Assembly: GCF_008368715.1 (NCBI RefSeq)
Contig: NZ_SMRS01000003.1
Location: 248,001 to 312,000, forward strand
From: Nitrincola tapanii
GTDB taxonomy: Bacteria > Pseudomonadota > Gammaproteobacteria > Pseudomonadales > Balneatricaceae
Length of the DNA: 64,000 bases
Direction of reading: 5' to 3'
Shown: positions 17,076-26,404 of the stretch, piece after piece
How the letters are laid out: each line of letters starts with the position of its first letter
Position numbering within the stretch: position 1 is the stretch's first letter
Program-made: the position numbers and the translations under genes
The notes under the pieces: generated by a model
Databases searched by the model: none
The model's input: only the letters and a program-made list of their open reading frames with translations
What the model was told of the DNA's origin: nothing

Positions 17076-17890
17076 GGATAGCGTCTCTCTTGTAAAACCT
17101 TTTGTAAGCACCGAGTGATGGGCCCGATAGCAAAGCTTTGCTCCTCTAAAGCCACCAACGGCCAAATCGCAATGAGGCTGTTACAGAAAAACACCTCATC
17201 TGCCGCCCAGAGATCCTCCAGCGTCAAACCTTTGATCTGAACTGGAAGCGAAAGGTCTGTGGCCATGTCGATGAGATAGTTGCGCATAATACCGCTCACA
17301 CCGGTTTGGCTTAGATCGGGCGTGAACAGTTGCCCCGCTTTCACTAAAAACAGATTGCTCATAGTGCCTTCGATCAACTCATCCTGATAAGACAAAAGAA
17401 TCCCTTCACGTATCCCGGGATCGCTCCATTCACTCCGAGCCAATACTTGCTCAAGTCGATTCAGATGCTTTAAGCCCGCTAAGGCGGGTTGATGTGCTAA
17501 ACGTAGCTGACACACTCGTGCACGAATCCCTTGATGGAAAGGGGCATCTGGCCAGTAGGGTCTTGGGCTGAATTGCAGGATACGACGCGGATATATAGGT
17601 TCCGGCAAGGCATAACCTCGCCCACCCGATCCCGCGGTGACTAGAATTTTCAGCACACCGTCCTGTTGAGGTAACTGCTGAAGATCAGCATGCAGTTGGG
17701 CTTCCAACGCCTCGCAAGGAATCTTGAGCTGACGGCACCCACGTAACAAGCGCTGCAGGTGAGCAGGCCAGAGCCAAGGCTGACCCTCAGTGCATGGCAG
17801 AGTCTCAAAAACCCCCTGACCGTAGGTCAAACCGCGGTCATCGCTGGGACAAAGATCTTGAACTTGACCATCAATCAGGGTCAGCATGTT
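17069..17890 (-). CDS. pabC: Aminodeoxychorismate lyase
   Basis: PabC releases pyruvate from 4-amino-4-deoxychorismate to give p-aminobenzoate for folate. The 273-residue fold-type IV PLP enzyme opens MLTLIDGQVQDLCPSDDRGLTYGQGVFET; the PLP lysine is in LAGLKHLNRLEQVLAR near residue 145, and LIEGTMSNLFLV and GVSGIMRN are the cofactor-phosphate regions. The start at 17890 begins at the first beta strand. It lies between fabF and mltG, the conserved place. Confidence 0.94.
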
Positions 17891-17959
17891 TGGCCCTCTC
17901 GTGATCGATATGAGGCTTAACACGAACAGGCGGGACTCAAAGAGCCCCGACCCATAAGT

Positions 17960-19198
17960 TTAAATCTGATTAAACACCAAGGTGCCGTTGGTGCCACCAA
18001 AACCAAAAGAGTTAGACATGGTGGCCTGAATTTTACAAGGCTGAGCCTCGTGCGCGACATAATTTAAATCACAGCCTTCTGAGGGCTGATCCAAATTAAT
18101 GGTCGGAGGCGCCACCTGGTCACGCAGTGCCAACACACAAAAAGCCGCTTCCACCGCTCCTGCTGCACCCAGCAGATGCCCAATCATGGACTTAGTAGAA
18201 CTCATGCGTACCTGAGACGCAGCAGCTCCCAAGACCTGTTTCGCCGCATTGGATTCAGCAATATCCCCTGCGGGGGTCGACGTGCCATGTGCATTAATGT
18301 AGTGAATCTGCTCGGCATTTAAACCTGAATCCCGTAGAGCATTACTCATCGACAAAGCAGCACCGGCACCATTTTCAGGCGGGGCGGTCATGTGGAAGGC
18401 ATCATCACTCATGCCAAAACCACTGAGCTCACAGTAGATTTCAGCCCCTCGTGCTTTGGCATGCTCATAGGATTCAAGCACCAAAATACCCGCTCCATCC
18501 CCCAATACAAAACCATCACGATCGCGATCCCAGGGACGACTCGCGGCTTGTGGATTTTCATTGCGCGTTGACAAAGCACGCGCGGCCGAAAAGCCGGCGA
18601 TACCTAAAGGCGTTGTCGCCATCTCAGCCCCTCCGGCGACCATAACATCCGCATCGCCATATTGGATCATACGCATAGCCTGACCGATATTATGTGTACC
18701 CGTAGTACATGCAGTTGTGATGGCAATGTTCGGACCCCGGAAGCCATATTTAATGGCCAGATTGCCCGAAATCATATTGATAATGCTGCCTGGCACAAAG
18801 AAAGGAGAGACTTTGCGCGGACCCGATGCATTCAACATATCATGGGTCTTTTCAATCATGGGCAAGCCGCCAATGCCTGAACCTATGGCACAACCTATAC
18901 GATGTGCATTCGCTTCAGTCACCTCAAGCCCTGCGTCTTCAACCGCTTGAATCGCCGCGACCATGCCATACTGGATAAAAAGATCCATCTTACGCGCTTC
19001 TTTCAAGCTCATGTAAGGCTCAAGGTCAAAGTTTTTAACCGAGGATGAAAAGCGTGTAGGAAAAGCCGATGCATCAAAGTGCTCAATCAATTGAGCACCG
19101 CTTTTGCCTGCAAGAATATTTGCCCAGGTTTCCCTGACTGTGTTTCCTACAGGTGTTAGCAGCCCCAAACCTGTGACAACCACGCGTTTGCGAGACAT
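17960..19198 (-). CDS. fabF: Beta-ketoacyl-ACP synthase II
   Basis: FabF elongates acyl-ACP with malonyl-ACP. The 412-residue thiolase-fold enzyme has the active cysteine in [13 protein letters not shown] near residue 165 and the two histidines in [11 protein letters not shown] and [15 protein letters not shown], the Cys-His-His triad of KAS I/II. The end [13 protein letters not shown] is complete. A terminator-like hairpin separates it from acpP. Without fabH in the block, initiation must be done by another synthase. Confidence 0.97.
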   Translation of the reverse strand: MSRKRVVVTGLGLLTPVGNTVRETWANILAGKSGAQLIEHFDASAFPTRFSSSVKNFDLEPYMSLKEARKMDLFIQYGMVAAIQAVEDAGLEVTEANAHRIGCAIGSGIGGLPMIEKTHDMLNASGPRKVSPFFVPGSIINMISGNLAIKYGFRGPNIAITTACTTGTHNIGQAMRMIQYGDADVMVAGGAEMATTPLGIAGFSAARALSTRNENPQAASRPWDRDRDGFVLGDGAGILVLESYEHAKARGAEIYCELSGFGMSDDAFHMTAPPENGAGAALSMSNALRDSGLNAEQIHYINAHGTSTPAGDIAESNAAKQVLGAAASQVRMSSTKSMIGHLLGAAGAVEAAFCVLALRDQVAPPTINLDQPSEGCDLNYVAHEAQPCKIQATMSNSFGFGGTNGTLVFNQI

Positions 19199-19221
19199 GC
19201 GTTCCTCCAGAATTCCGGCTA

Positions 19222-19262
19222 AGAAAAGAAAAGCCGCACTCTACGAAATAGGTGCGGCTTTT
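19222..19262 (-). terminator. Terminator-like hairpin between acpP and fabF
   Basis: On the minus strand AAAAGCCGCAC (19252-19262) pairs with GTGCGGCTTTT (19229-19239) around a 12-base loop, followed by CTTTTCTTAG. It can limit read-through from the highly expressed acpP into fabF. Because the stem is flanked by A and T, it could act in both directions. Confidence 0.8.
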
Positions 19263-19283
19263 CGACTAAAGCGATGGGACTGA

Positions 19284-19517
19284 TTACTGGTGTGCGTTGA
19301 TGTAATCGATCGCCAGCTGAACGGTAGTAATTTTTTCAGCTTCTTCGTCAGGAATCTCAGTTTCGAACTCTTCTTCCAGAGCCATAACCAGCTCAACAGT
19401 ATCGAGGGAGTCAGCACCCAGATCTTCTACAAAAGAAGCGCTGTTCACGACTTCTTCTTCCTTAACACCCAGCTGCTCTGCGATGATCTTCTTAACGCGC
19501 TCTTCAATATTGCTCAT
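19284..19517 (-). CDS. acpP: Acyl carrier protein
   Basis: A 77-residue acidic helical protein that carries growing acyl chains on phosphopantetheine. The attachment serine is in the invariant [15 protein letters not shown] near residue 37. The start at 19517 ([12 protein letters not shown]) has AGGAAGAG seven bases upstream; an in-frame extension to 19595 is not needed. It sits between fabG and fabF as usual, with its own candidate promoter in the 166-base gap upstream. Confidence 0.98.
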   Translation of the reverse strand: MSNIEERVKKIIAEQLGVKEEEVVNSASFVEDLGADSLDTVELVMALEEEFETEIPDEEAEKITTVQLAIDYINAHQ

Positions 19518-19569
19518 ATCTCTTCCTATATGCTTATAGACACCATCACATCCCAAAATGCGAGACGCA

Positions 19570-19599
19570 ATTTTATTAGAATCGATTACACCCAAGCAA
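19570..19599 (-). promoter_or_regulatory. Candidate promoter of acpP
   Basis: On the minus strand TTGCTT (19594-19599) and TAAAAT (19570-19575) are 18 bases apart, about 50 bases before the acpP start codon. The boxes are moderate matches. An own promoter for acpP is known in E. coli. Confidence 0.4.
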
Positions 19600-19683
19600 G
19601 CGTGCCAACCGATTAGTTATTGCTGACGGACAATTATCAACATATCAGCAGAAAATACAATTCCCTAAATCGGATAAACCGAT

Positions 19684-20427
19684 TTATCCCATGTACATAC
19701 CACCATTGACATGGATGGTTTCACCGGTTACGTAGCTACCACCCTCACCTGCGAGGAAACCAACAACCGCCGCGATTTCAGCAGGTTGCCCCAGACGCGC
19801 CATCGGAATCTGACCTTGCAGGTGTGATTTGTGCTCATCCGCCAGGCCGGCTGTCATATCCGTATCAATAAAACCTGGTGCCACACAGTTTACCGTAATA
19901 TTTCTGGAAGCAATTTCACGCGCCAGGGCACGACTAAAGCCTTCCAAGCCGGCTTTTGCCGCAGCATAGTTGGCTTGGCCCGCATTACCCATCGAACCCA
20001 CTACCGAGCTGATGTTAATAATACGACCCCAACGCGCTTTGGTCATACCACGCACACACCCTTTCACCAAACGGAAATTCGCCGTCAGGTTGGTGTTGAT
20101 GACTGCATCCCATTCTTCATCTTTCATGCGCATCATGATGTTATCACGTGTAATACCGGCATTGTTGACCAGTATTTCGACCGCACCCCACTCTTCTGTG
20201 ATCTGTTTCAGGACAGCCTCAACAGAGGCTGGATCCGCTACATCCAGTAGAAGACCACGCCCCTGATTACCTAAGGCTTGCAGATACGCCGTGATGGTTT
20301 CAGCACCACTGGCACTGGTAGCGGTTCCGATCACCACCGCACCCTGTTGCGCTAAGTTTTCAGCAATCGCTTTACCAATACCACGCGTAGCCCCAGTGAC
20401 CAGGGCGATTTTTCCTTGAATACTCAT
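19684..20427 (-). CDS. fabG: 3-oxoacyl-ACP reductase
   Basis: FabG reduces 3-ketoacyl-ACP with NADPH. The 247-residue SDR has the cofactor motif VTGATRGIGKAIAENL, NNAGITRDNIMMRMKDEEW, the catalytic Ser in INISSVVG, Tyr/Lys in YAAAKAGLEG, and ends GETIHVNGGMYM as in E. coli. The start at 20427 (MSIQGKIALV) lies eight bases after the fabD stop, and has a run of purines upstream. Confidence 0.97.
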   Translation of the reverse strand: MSIQGKIALVTGATRGIGKAIAENLAQQGAVVIGTATSASGAETITAYLQALGNQGRGLLLDVADPASVEAVLKQITEEWGAVEILVNNAGITRDNIMMRMKDEEWDAVINTNLTANFRLVKGCVRGMTKARWGRIINISSVVGSMGNAGQANYAAAKAGLEGFSRALAREIASRNITVNCVAPGFIDTDMTAGLADEHKSHLQGQIPMARLGQPAEIAAVVGFLAGEGGSYVTGETIHVNGGMYMG

Positions 20428-20434
20428 ACTGCTT

Positions 20435-21382
20435 TTAATCCTTATGGGTGGACAAAGACAGGGCTTTCTCGAAGCCCGCCGCATCAGTCAGGGATACGAC
20501 CTCAAAAGCCTTATCCACTTTTTTATTTAAACCCGATAATACCTTGCCTGGGCCACACTCAACCAAGACCTGAACACCCTGTGTCGCCAGCTCCAAGACA
20601 CTACGCGTCCAGAGCACAGGGCTGTACAGCTGCTCCACCAAAAGCTGACGCAAGCGCGTTAAATCTGTGCAGGTCTGCGCGCTGACATTATGAATGACAG
20701 GAATTTCAGGCAGGCTTAACTCAATGTCCTGCAGCGCCTGCGCCATCTTTTCAGCAGCCGGCTGCATCAACGCACAATGCGAAGGCACGCTCACGGGCAA
20801 GGCCACCGCACGCTTAGCGCCTGCAGACTTGCAGGCTTCTATACCACGCGCCACAGCGTCTTTTTCACCTGCGATAACCACCTGACCCGGGCAATTATAA
20901 TTCACTGGGGCTAACACATCGCCCTGCGCCACATGCAAGCAGGCTTGTGCAACGGCCGCATCGTCTAATCCCAGAATGGCAGCCATCGCACCGCTACCCG
21001 CGGGCACGGCTGCCTGCATGGCTTGACCGCGCAGGCGCACCAACTGTACCGCATCAGCTAACTTGATCGCACCTGCACAGACCAGAGCGGAATACTCACC
21101 AAGACTATGGCCCGCCATAAAAACAGGACGCTCCCCTCCTTGCTCCAACCACAAGCGCCAAAGTGCCACACTCGCCGTCAGTAAAGCGGGCTGAGTGTTT
21201 TCAGTCGCATTTAACCAATCTTCAGGACCCTGCTGAACCCCTGCCCATAGATCAAAGCCTAACGCAGCGGAGGCCTCTGCAAAGGTGGCTTCAATAATGG
21301 GATGACTGGCGGCCAGTTCTGACAGCATTCCAAGTTGCTGCGAACCCTGTCCGGGAAACACAAATGCCAGCGCTTGCGACAT
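20435..21382 (-). CDS. fabD: Malonyl-CoA:ACP transacylase
   Basis: FabD transfers malonyl groups from CoA to ACP. The 315-residue enzyme has GQGSQQLGML near the N-terminus, the nucleophile in GHSLGEYSALVCAG near residue 92, the malonate-binding arginine in RLRGQAMQAAVP and the histidine in VPSHCALM near residue 200. It follows plsX after 91 bases with no fabH between, the arrangement seen in Pseudomonas rather than E. coli. Confidence 0.97.
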   Translation of the reverse strand: MSQALAFVFPGQGSQQLGMLSELAASHPIIEATFAEASAALGFDLWAGVQQGPEDWLNATENTQPALLTASVALWRLWLEQGGERPVFMAGHSLGEYSALVCAGAIKLADAVQLVRLRGQAMQAAVPAGSGAMAAILGLDDAAVAQACLHVAQGDVLAPVNYNCPGQVVIAGEKDAVARGIEACKSAGAKRAVALPVSVPSHCALMQPAAEKMAQALQDIELSLPEIPVIHNVSAQTCTDLTRLRQLLVEQLYSPVLWTRSVLELATQGVQVLVECGPGKVLSGLNKKVDKAFEVVSLTDAAGFEKALSLSTHKD

Positions 21383-21473
21383 AAAACCCTCTTGATTTTT
21401 TGAGACGTAATTCTATGAATAATAAGAAGTGCCAAAGAGATATCGACCCACTTCAGGGCGCTAGTTTACAACA

Positions 21474-22532
21474 TTAAGCGCCTGACGAAAGTCTTAGTGC
21501 TGTTTTCGCGGCCTCTTCAGAGGTCGATTGCGTCATCTGCTCAGCGATGCGTGCCGGCAAATTATTCTCGATCTCGACCAAAGCTTGGCGCAAAGCGCAC
21601 TCAAAATGACGCTTACCCGCGCCACCGTGACTTTTAATGACGATGCCACGCAAGCCGACAAAGCTTGCGCCATTGCGCTGTCCTGGATCGATTTGACGCT
21701 GCAGTTCCTGCAATACAGGCCGCGCCAACCAACCTAAAAAACGTCGGTAAAGGTTGCGCTGAAAACTACGACGTAGTTTCCCTGCAATCAAGCGTGCCAA
21801 ACCCTCATTGCTTTTTAAGGCGATATTACCGGTGAAACCGTCACAGACAATGACATCCGCCTGACCGGTAAACACATCATCCCCTTCAATAAAACCGATA
21901 TAGTTCAAACCTGCCTGCTGCTTGAATAAGCGCGCCGCACAACGCACCTGCTCATTGCCTTTGACCTCTTCCCGACCAATGTTTAGCAGGGCGATCCTAG
22001 GCTCTGGCCACTTATCTAATGAACGCGCCGTAGCAGCACCCATCAAGGCAAATTGCAACAACTGCTCTGGGCTTGAGTCGACGTTAGCACCAAGATCTAA
22101 CAGATAGGAGTGCCCGGTAAGTGTTGGAATCGCACTTAAGATGGCCGGACGATCAATTCCGGGGAGTGTGTGCAAAAGTGTTCGTCCCAGCGCCATAAGC
22201 GCACCGGTATTGCCTGCACTGACACAAGCTTGTGCGTTTCCAAGCTGCACCTGTTGTAAGGCGTGATACATCGAGGAGTTTTGACCGTGACGCACAGCAT
22301 GGGAAGGTTTGGCATGCATAGCGATCACATCTGGCGCATCGATTAACTGCAGGCGTGATAACAGCGATTCAGGGCAGGATGTTAGCTGCGCCTGAAGTGA
22401 TGACAAAGCACCACAAAGAATCAGATGAACTTGAGGGTGGTGAGCGAGAAAACGCTGCGCAGCACTTAACGTAACACGGGGACCGAAGTCCCCGCCCATT
22501 GCGTCCACAGCGATTGTGTAACGCGCAGACAA
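21474..22532 (-). CDS. plsX: Phosphate acyltransferase PlsX
   Basis: PlsX makes acyl-phosphate from acyl-ACP, linking fatty acid to phospholipid synthesis. The 352-residue protein opens YTIAVDAMGGDFGPRVTL, and shows ACVSAGNTGALMALGR, LLDLGANVDSSPEQLLQFA and VCDGFTGNIALKSNEGLARL, all typical. It begins two bases after rpmF, the standard rpmF-plsX pair. Confidence 0.97.
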   Translation of the reverse strand: MSARYTIAVDAMGGDFGPRVTLSAAQRFLAHHPQVHLILCGALSSLQAQLTSCPESLLSRLQLIDAPDVIAMHAKPSHAVRHGQNSSMYHALQQVQLGNAQACVSAGNTGALMALGRTLLHTLPGIDRPAILSAIPTLTGHSYLLDLGANVDSSPEQLLQFALMGAATARSLDKWPEPRIALLNIGREEVKGNEQVRCAARLFKQQAGLNYIGFIEGDDVFTGQADVIVCDGFTGNIALKSNEGLARLIAGKLRRSFQRNLYRRFLGWLARPVLQELQRQIDPGQRNGASFVGLRGIVIKSHGGAGKRHFECALRQALVEIENNLPARIAEQMTQSTSEEAAKTALRLSSGA

Positions 22533-22534
22533 AC

Positions 22535-22717
22535 TTACTCGTCGTCTTGGGATTTAACGATCTGACGACCACGGTAGAAGCCATCTGCACTAACGTGGTG
22601 ACGACGATGGGTTTCACCGGTGGTTGCATCCACAGCCAGAGTCGGACCGGTCAGCGCATCGTGTGAACGACGCATGTCACGACGTGAACGGGATTTTTTG
22701 TTCTGCTGTACTGCCAT
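22535..22717 (-). CDS. rpmF: 50S ribosomal protein L32
   Basis: A 60-residue basic protein, [20 protein letters not shown] at the start, with the typical H-R-R-H-H-V centre. GAGC lies upstream. It is of the zinc-free form, with no CxxC pair. It sits between yceD and plsX as in E. coli and shares the yceD promoter. Confidence 0.98.
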   Translation of the reverse strand: MAVQQNKKSRSRRDMRRSHDALTGPTLAVDATTGETHRRHHVSADGFYRGRQIVKSQDDE

Positions 22718-22734
22718 GGTTATATAGCTCCTGG

Positions 22735-23259
22735 TTAACTCTTGTCGGCCTTGCCTTTAAGGCCAGCCAACACACTGAAAGGGTTGGGTTTCTCTTGCTC
22801 TGAACGAACTGTCCCGGCATCGCCAAAGGAAGTTTGAATCTGACAAGACGCATGCTTCGGAATAGAAGGTAGAGTCAAAATCAATTCATCTTCAATAATT
22901 GGCCATAACGCCACTTCTTCCTCTTGAGTCAGGAGTGGGTCGTAATACCCTGGCAGGTTTCTAGCCTGTTCTTCATTCAGAACAACAGCAAGTTTGACCT
23001 CTGCACTCAGATCGATCTGGACAGGTTCCAGGCAACGCTGACAGGTCATCTCGACCCTGGCAGTCACCTGACCGGACACTGTACGCAGATGCTGATCATC
23101 CACCGTAAAATCCAAAGTCGCTTCCGCTGTGCCGGCATCGCTGCTTAAAAATGACACAAGCCGAGGCAGCGCAGAAATTTCAACGCAACCTTGGATTTGT
23201 ACGCCCCGCTCAGCAAGCTTGCGCGGGTCTGCTTTTTTCGGTAATGGACCGTTCGACAT
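22735..23259 (-). CDS. yceD: YceD (DUF177) family protein
   Basis: A 174-residue DUF177 protein. In E. coli and plants members affect 23S rRNA accumulation or processing. The conserved pair CQRCLEPV near residue 98, the acidic stretch after it and the end [12 protein letters not shown] are typical. The start ATG at 23259 aligns with the E. coli N-terminus ([17 protein letters not shown] against M..LP..LDP). There is almost no room for a leader: the strong promoter box ends ten bases upstream, so the transcript may be leaderless. Confidence 0.94.
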   Translation of the reverse strand: MSNGPLPKKADPRKLAERGVQIQGCVEISALPRLVSFLSSDAGTAEATLDFTVDDQHLRTVSGQVTARVEMTCQRCLEPVQIDLSAEVKLAVVLNEEQARNLPGYYDPLLTQEEEVALWPIIEDELILTLPSIPKHASCQIQTSFGDAGTVRSEQEKPNPFSVLAGLKGKADKS

Positions 23260-23268
23260 AAGCGCGCA

Positions 23269-23297
23269 ATTCTAGGGACACAGATGCCATCTGTCAA
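23269..23297 (-). promoter_or_regulatory. Near-consensus sigma-70 promoter of yceD-rpmF-plsX-fab block
   Basis: On the minus strand TTGACA (23292-23297) and TAGAAT (23269-23274) are exactly 17 bases apart, 11 of 12 consensus positions. The expected start is near 23262, only about three bases before the yceD ATG at 23259. No ribosome site fits in that space. Confidence 0.85.
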
Positions 23298-23375
23298 AGG
23301 GATTCCGAGCTTTCATCCGATAAAAATGCGATTATCATAGGCTTTTCACTCAAGTTGACACATAAGAGCCTAATC

Positions 23376-23960
23376 GTGATCAATAAATCTATCGTTCTAG
23401 CCTCCAGCTCCCCCTACCGCCGCGAACTTCTTGCCAAACTTGGCTTGCCCTTTCGCAGCCGTAAACCCGATGTGGATGAAACCCCTCTCGCGAATGAAAC
23501 TCCGCACGCCCTAGTAGCACGTCTAGCTGAAGAGAAAGCACGCGCAATCGCGCATGATCTACCCGACGCTTTGGTGATAGGCTCAGATCAGGTGGCGGTT
23601 GTAGAAGGCAACATTCTTGGCAAACCCGGCACCCATGAACGTGCCGTGGCTCAGTTACAACAAGCCTCGGGTAAAGCAGTCACCTTTTTGACCGGTTTAT
23701 GTGTACTGGATGCCAGCCAAGGTCGCGCGCAAACCGAAGTGGTGCCCTACGAAGTACATTTCCGTGAGCTCAGCTTGAAGCAAATTGAACGCTATTTAGA
23801 AAAGGAACAACCTTACGATTGTGCTGGCAGCTTTAAATCGGAGGGTTTAGGAATCGTGTTGTTTGAGCGTCTGGTTGGAGACGATCCTAATGCTTTGATC
23901 GGCCTACCTTTGATTCGTTTGGTGCGTATGCTAGAGCAGGCGGGTATTGATTTGCCTTAG
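23376..23960 (+). CDS. yceF: Maf/YceF-type nucleotide pyrophosphatase
   Basis: A 194-residue Maf-family enzyme that hydrolyses non-canonical nucleotides; the YceF branch prefers 7-methyl-GTP. Motifs: SIVLASSSPYRRELLAKLG, VIGSDQVAVVEGNILGKP, and the end EGLGIVLFERLVGDDPNALIGLPL. I chose the GTG at 23376 because AAGAG lies eight bases upstream and the family begins at this point; a TTG at 23355 is the alternative. Its place divergent from yceD-rpmF fits YceF, not the MreB-linked YhdE. Confidence 0.92.
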   Translation: MINKSIVLASSSPYRRELLAKLGLPFRSRKPDVDETPLANETPHALVARLAEEKARAIAHDLPDALVIGSDQVAVVEGNILGKPGTHERAVAQLQQASGKAVTFLTGLCVLDASQGRAQTEVVPYEVHFRELSLKQIERYLEKEQPYDCAGSFKSEGLGIVLFERLVGDDPNALIGLPLIRLVRMLEQAGIDLP

Positions 23961-23971
23961 GCTTAGCATCA

Positions 23972-23999
23972 GGGTGTCGAGCCGACCCGGCCGACACCC
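23972..23999. terminator. Hairpin between convergent yceF and sppA
   Basis: GGGTGTCG (23972-23979) pairs with CGACACCC (23992-23999), with further GCCG/GGC pairing in the loop. It is a strong stem without a long T-tract and likely ends both convergent genes. Confidence 0.6.
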
Positions 24000-24034
24000 C
24001 AACAAAGCTTTGCAAAAAATGTGCTGCAAAAAGC

Positions 24035-25084
24035 TTAACGCAATTCCGGTAACAGTTGATGGCTAAGACGTGTAGCCAAATGCTCTGCAAAGGTCACCCC
24101 TAGACGATCAAAAAAGCGATCAAAGGGCGATGGCACAAAGGTGTAATCCAGCAAAGCCTCAAGGTCATGCTTTTCTCGCGCTAGCTGGCTACTGCTAGCC
24201 AAACCATCCACCAACCCCAACTCCAATGCTTGTTCGCCACTCCAGACCAAACCGCTAAAGAGATCTTCATCATCCTGCAAGCGTTCTCCACGCCCTTCGC
24301 GCACGACGCGAATAAATTGCTGGTGCGTAGTATCCAACACCGTTTGCCAGAAGAGCTTTTCCTCTTCGCGCAAAGGACTAAAGGGATCAAGAAAAGCTTT
24401 ATTCTCGCCGGAGGTCATGATGCGACGCTCAACGCCCAGCTTCTCGATCAGGTTAACAAACCCAAAACTGGAAGCGGTGACACCGATTGAACCGACTAAA
24501 CTGGCTTTATCAGCATAGATTTCATCCGCAGCCACCGCAATATAATAGCCTCCAGATGCACCGATATCCGTAATCACGGCATAAATCGGCTTTTCGGGAT
24601 GTAAGGCGCGCAAGCGCTTGATCTCATCATTTATATAACCGGCCTGAACTGGACTCCCTCCCGGACTATTGATGCGCAGAATCACCGCCCGACTCTGCTC
24701 AGCCGCAAAAGCCCGGCGTAAAGAACGAATCACATTATCTGCGCTGGCATCTGCTGTATCGGCGATGACACCCCGCACCTCCACCACAGCCACATGCGGC
24801 GAGCGCTCGTTACTCTCTTTTTTGGAAGGAGATAAACCACCACCGATAAAATACATCCCCAACAAGCCAAAAAGATACGAGAAAGTCAGGAGTTTAAAGA
24901 AGATGCCCCAGCGTCGTGCGCGGCGCTGCTCAACATGCAAGCTGCTGACGATTTTTTCAATTAATCGCCACTCCCGACTCGAGGGATCTTTCTGCGCCTT
25001 AGCTAGAGTTTGCTCCAACTCAGCATCCTGTTTTGCTACAGATTTATCTTGCTGCTCGGGATCATCCCAATGGTTATTGCTCAA
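24035..25084 (-). CDS. sppA: Signal peptide peptidase SppA (short form)
   Basis: A 349-residue membrane-bound serine protease that degrades cleaved signal peptides. One membrane segment is visible near residues 62-82 (FFKLLTFSYLFGLLGMYFIGG). The protease domain follows with INSPGGSPVQAGYI, the catalytic serine in DIGASGGYYIAVAAD near residue 180 and the lysine in YADKASLVGSIGV, the Ser-Lys dyad of family S49. It is the single-domain form, not the 67K two-domain E. coli SppA. It is cotranscribed with the HAD gene 15 bases upstream. Confidence 0.94.
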   Translation of the reverse strand: MSNNHWDDPEQQDKSVAKQDAELEQTLAKAQKDPSSREWRLIEKIVSSLHVEQRRARRWGIFFKLLTFSYLFGLLGMYFIGGGLSPSKKESNERSPHVAVVEVRGVIADTADASADNVIRSLRRAFAAEQSRAVILRINSPGGSPVQAGYINDEIKRLRALHPEKPIYAVITDIGASGGYYIAVAADEIYADKASLVGSIGVTASSFGFVNLIEKLGVERRIMTSGENKAFLDPFSPLREEEKLFWQTVLDTTHQQFIRVVREGRGERLQDDEDLFSGLVWSGEQALELGLVDGLASSSQLAREKHDLEALLDYTFVPSPFDRFFDRLGVTFAEHLATRLSHQLLPELR

Positions 25085-25099
25085 TTCCTCTCTCCTTTC

Positions 25100-25765
25100 T
25101 TAACTCGGCTGCGTGCCTGAATTGAGGCGACCCAACCAGGGCTGGAGTTCGCTAAATTCATCGATTTGATGCACAGGCTTCCAACGCAAAAGACGCTCAA
25201 CCTCATGGGCACCATAGGTCACCGCTAGGGTATCCATCCCTGCGCGCTGTCCCATCTCTAGATCATACTCAGTATCCCCGATCATTAACGCCGCTTTAGA
25301 GGACACATCGGTCATCCAAATAATCTCTTCCAACATATGTGGATCGGGTTTGGACGTGGTTTCATCGGCACAGCGGGTAATTTCAAACAAAGAACCTAGG
25401 CCCGTTTCCGTCAAAGCCCGATTGAGCCCCTTGCGACTTTTCCCAGTTGCCACGGCCAGGCGATGTGTTTTTGCCAAGCTCTGCAGGGTTTCACGCACCC
25501 CTGGGAAGAGATGTGTTTCAGTTGGATCAGCGCTTAGGAAATAATGCGCATAACGATCACGTAGTGCTTCAATTAAAGCCGTATCGGCATCGGGGTAGAT
25601 GGCTAAAATCGCTTCAGGCAAACCCAAACCAATAATGTTACGCACTGCGGCATCACTTGGTTTGGGCAGCGTTAAATCAGCAGCGGCGGCTTGCATGCTG
25701 GAGATGATACGACCTTCCGAGTCGATCAAGGTGCCATCCCAGTCGAAAATCAAGAGTTGGTACAT
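25100..25765 (-). CDS. HAD-superfamily phosphatase (phosphoglycolate phosphatase-like)
   Basis: A 221-residue HAD hydrolase with motif I FDWDGTLIDSEG, a helical cap, motif II AVATGKSRKGL, motif III lysine in TSKPDPHM and motif IV MIGDTEYDLEMGQRAG. It resembles the phosphatase normally placed between rluC and sppA in gammaproteobacteria, acting on a small phosphate ester of unknown identity. It overlaps no neighbour and is followed directly by sppA. rluC is not present upstream. Confidence 0.9.
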   Translation of the reverse strand: MYQLLIFDWDGTLIDSEGRIISSMQAAAADLTLPKPSDAAVRNIIGLGLPEAILAIYPDADTALIEALRDRYAHYFLSADPTETHLFPGVRETLQSLAKTHRLAVATGKSRKGLNRALTETGLGSLFEITRCADETTSKPDPHMLEEIIWMTDVSSKAALMIGDTEYDLEMGQRAGMDTLAVTYGAHEVERLLRWKPVHQIDEFSELQPWLGRLNSGTQPS

Positions 25766-25783
25766 ATCCTCTCCTTATAAGCC

Positions 25784-26179
25784 TTAAGCCTGAGCTGGGT
25801 TTTCGACTTTAATAATACGCACGTGGCGATGCTGAGTGTCAGGCAAAGTCCACTCAATACTCTGCCCCACCGCCAAGCCTAACAAAGCACTTCCAATCGG
25901 AGCAAGAATCGAGAGTGTTTCCGGCTGACCTTTGATTTCATGCGGATAGCACAGGGTTAAATGAAACTGCTTACCGGTTTCTTCTACCTCAAAAGTGACC
26001 GTTGAGTTCATACGGACCAACTCATCTGGCATTTCGCTGACCGGCAACACCTGAGCACGCGCCAGCTCATGGCGCAAACCCTCTAATGCCTTATCATCAC
26101 GATAGGGCTTTTTATCGAGCAAGGTTTCTAGCCGATCTATGTCCAACTCAGAGACAGTAATGGGCGGCAGATCAGACAT
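25784..26179 (-). CDS. rnk: Nucleoside diphosphate kinase regulator Rnk
   Basis: A 131-residue protein with an N-terminal short coiled coil and a C-terminal GreA/GreB-like FKBP domain (MNSTVTFEVEETGKQFHLTLCYP, ILAPIGSALLGLAVGQSIEW). Rnk is known from E. coli and Pseudomonas; it affects Ndk levels and can bind RNA polymerase. The start at 26179 (MSDLPPITVSELD) fits the family and an AAT-GGAG-like upstream sequence; the frame extends four codons further. It stands where rluC is usual. Confidence 0.9.
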   Translation of the reverse strand: MSDLPPITVSELDIDRLETLLDKKPYRDDKALEGLRHELARAQVLPVSEMPDELVRMNSTVTFEVEETGKQFHLTLCYPHEIKGQPETLSILAPIGSALLGLAVGQSIEWTLPDTQHRHVRIIKVENPAQA

Positions 26180-26404
26180 TTCAAACTCCATTCAACAGAA
26201 TAAAAACAGATTTGCCCCGCCAAGGCAGGGCAAGTTTTAAGTACAACATTTGGGAAATTAGATTTCGATCTGGCGGTGACAGAAATGAGCGCCAGCCATA
26301 AGAATCGTTGCAAAGCACACTTAAGTAGAAATGAGATTGTGCCAGAGAAGTGTTAAAGAATGAAGGGGCAAGGCATGGGTGACACGGAAAGCCCTGTAGC
26401 ACAA

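Noticed and set aside
19590-19610. A second sigma-54-like word TTGGCACGCTTGCTT upstream of acpP on the minus strand
   Set aside because: After GG there are ten bases and then TG, not GC, so the obligatory -12 GC is missing. A sigma-70 candidate overlaps it, and acpP is a housekeeping gene.
26181-26402. A 73-codon minus-strand frame between rnk and rraA
   Set aside because: It covers the rraA terminator hairpin and has no ribosome site or family resemblance.
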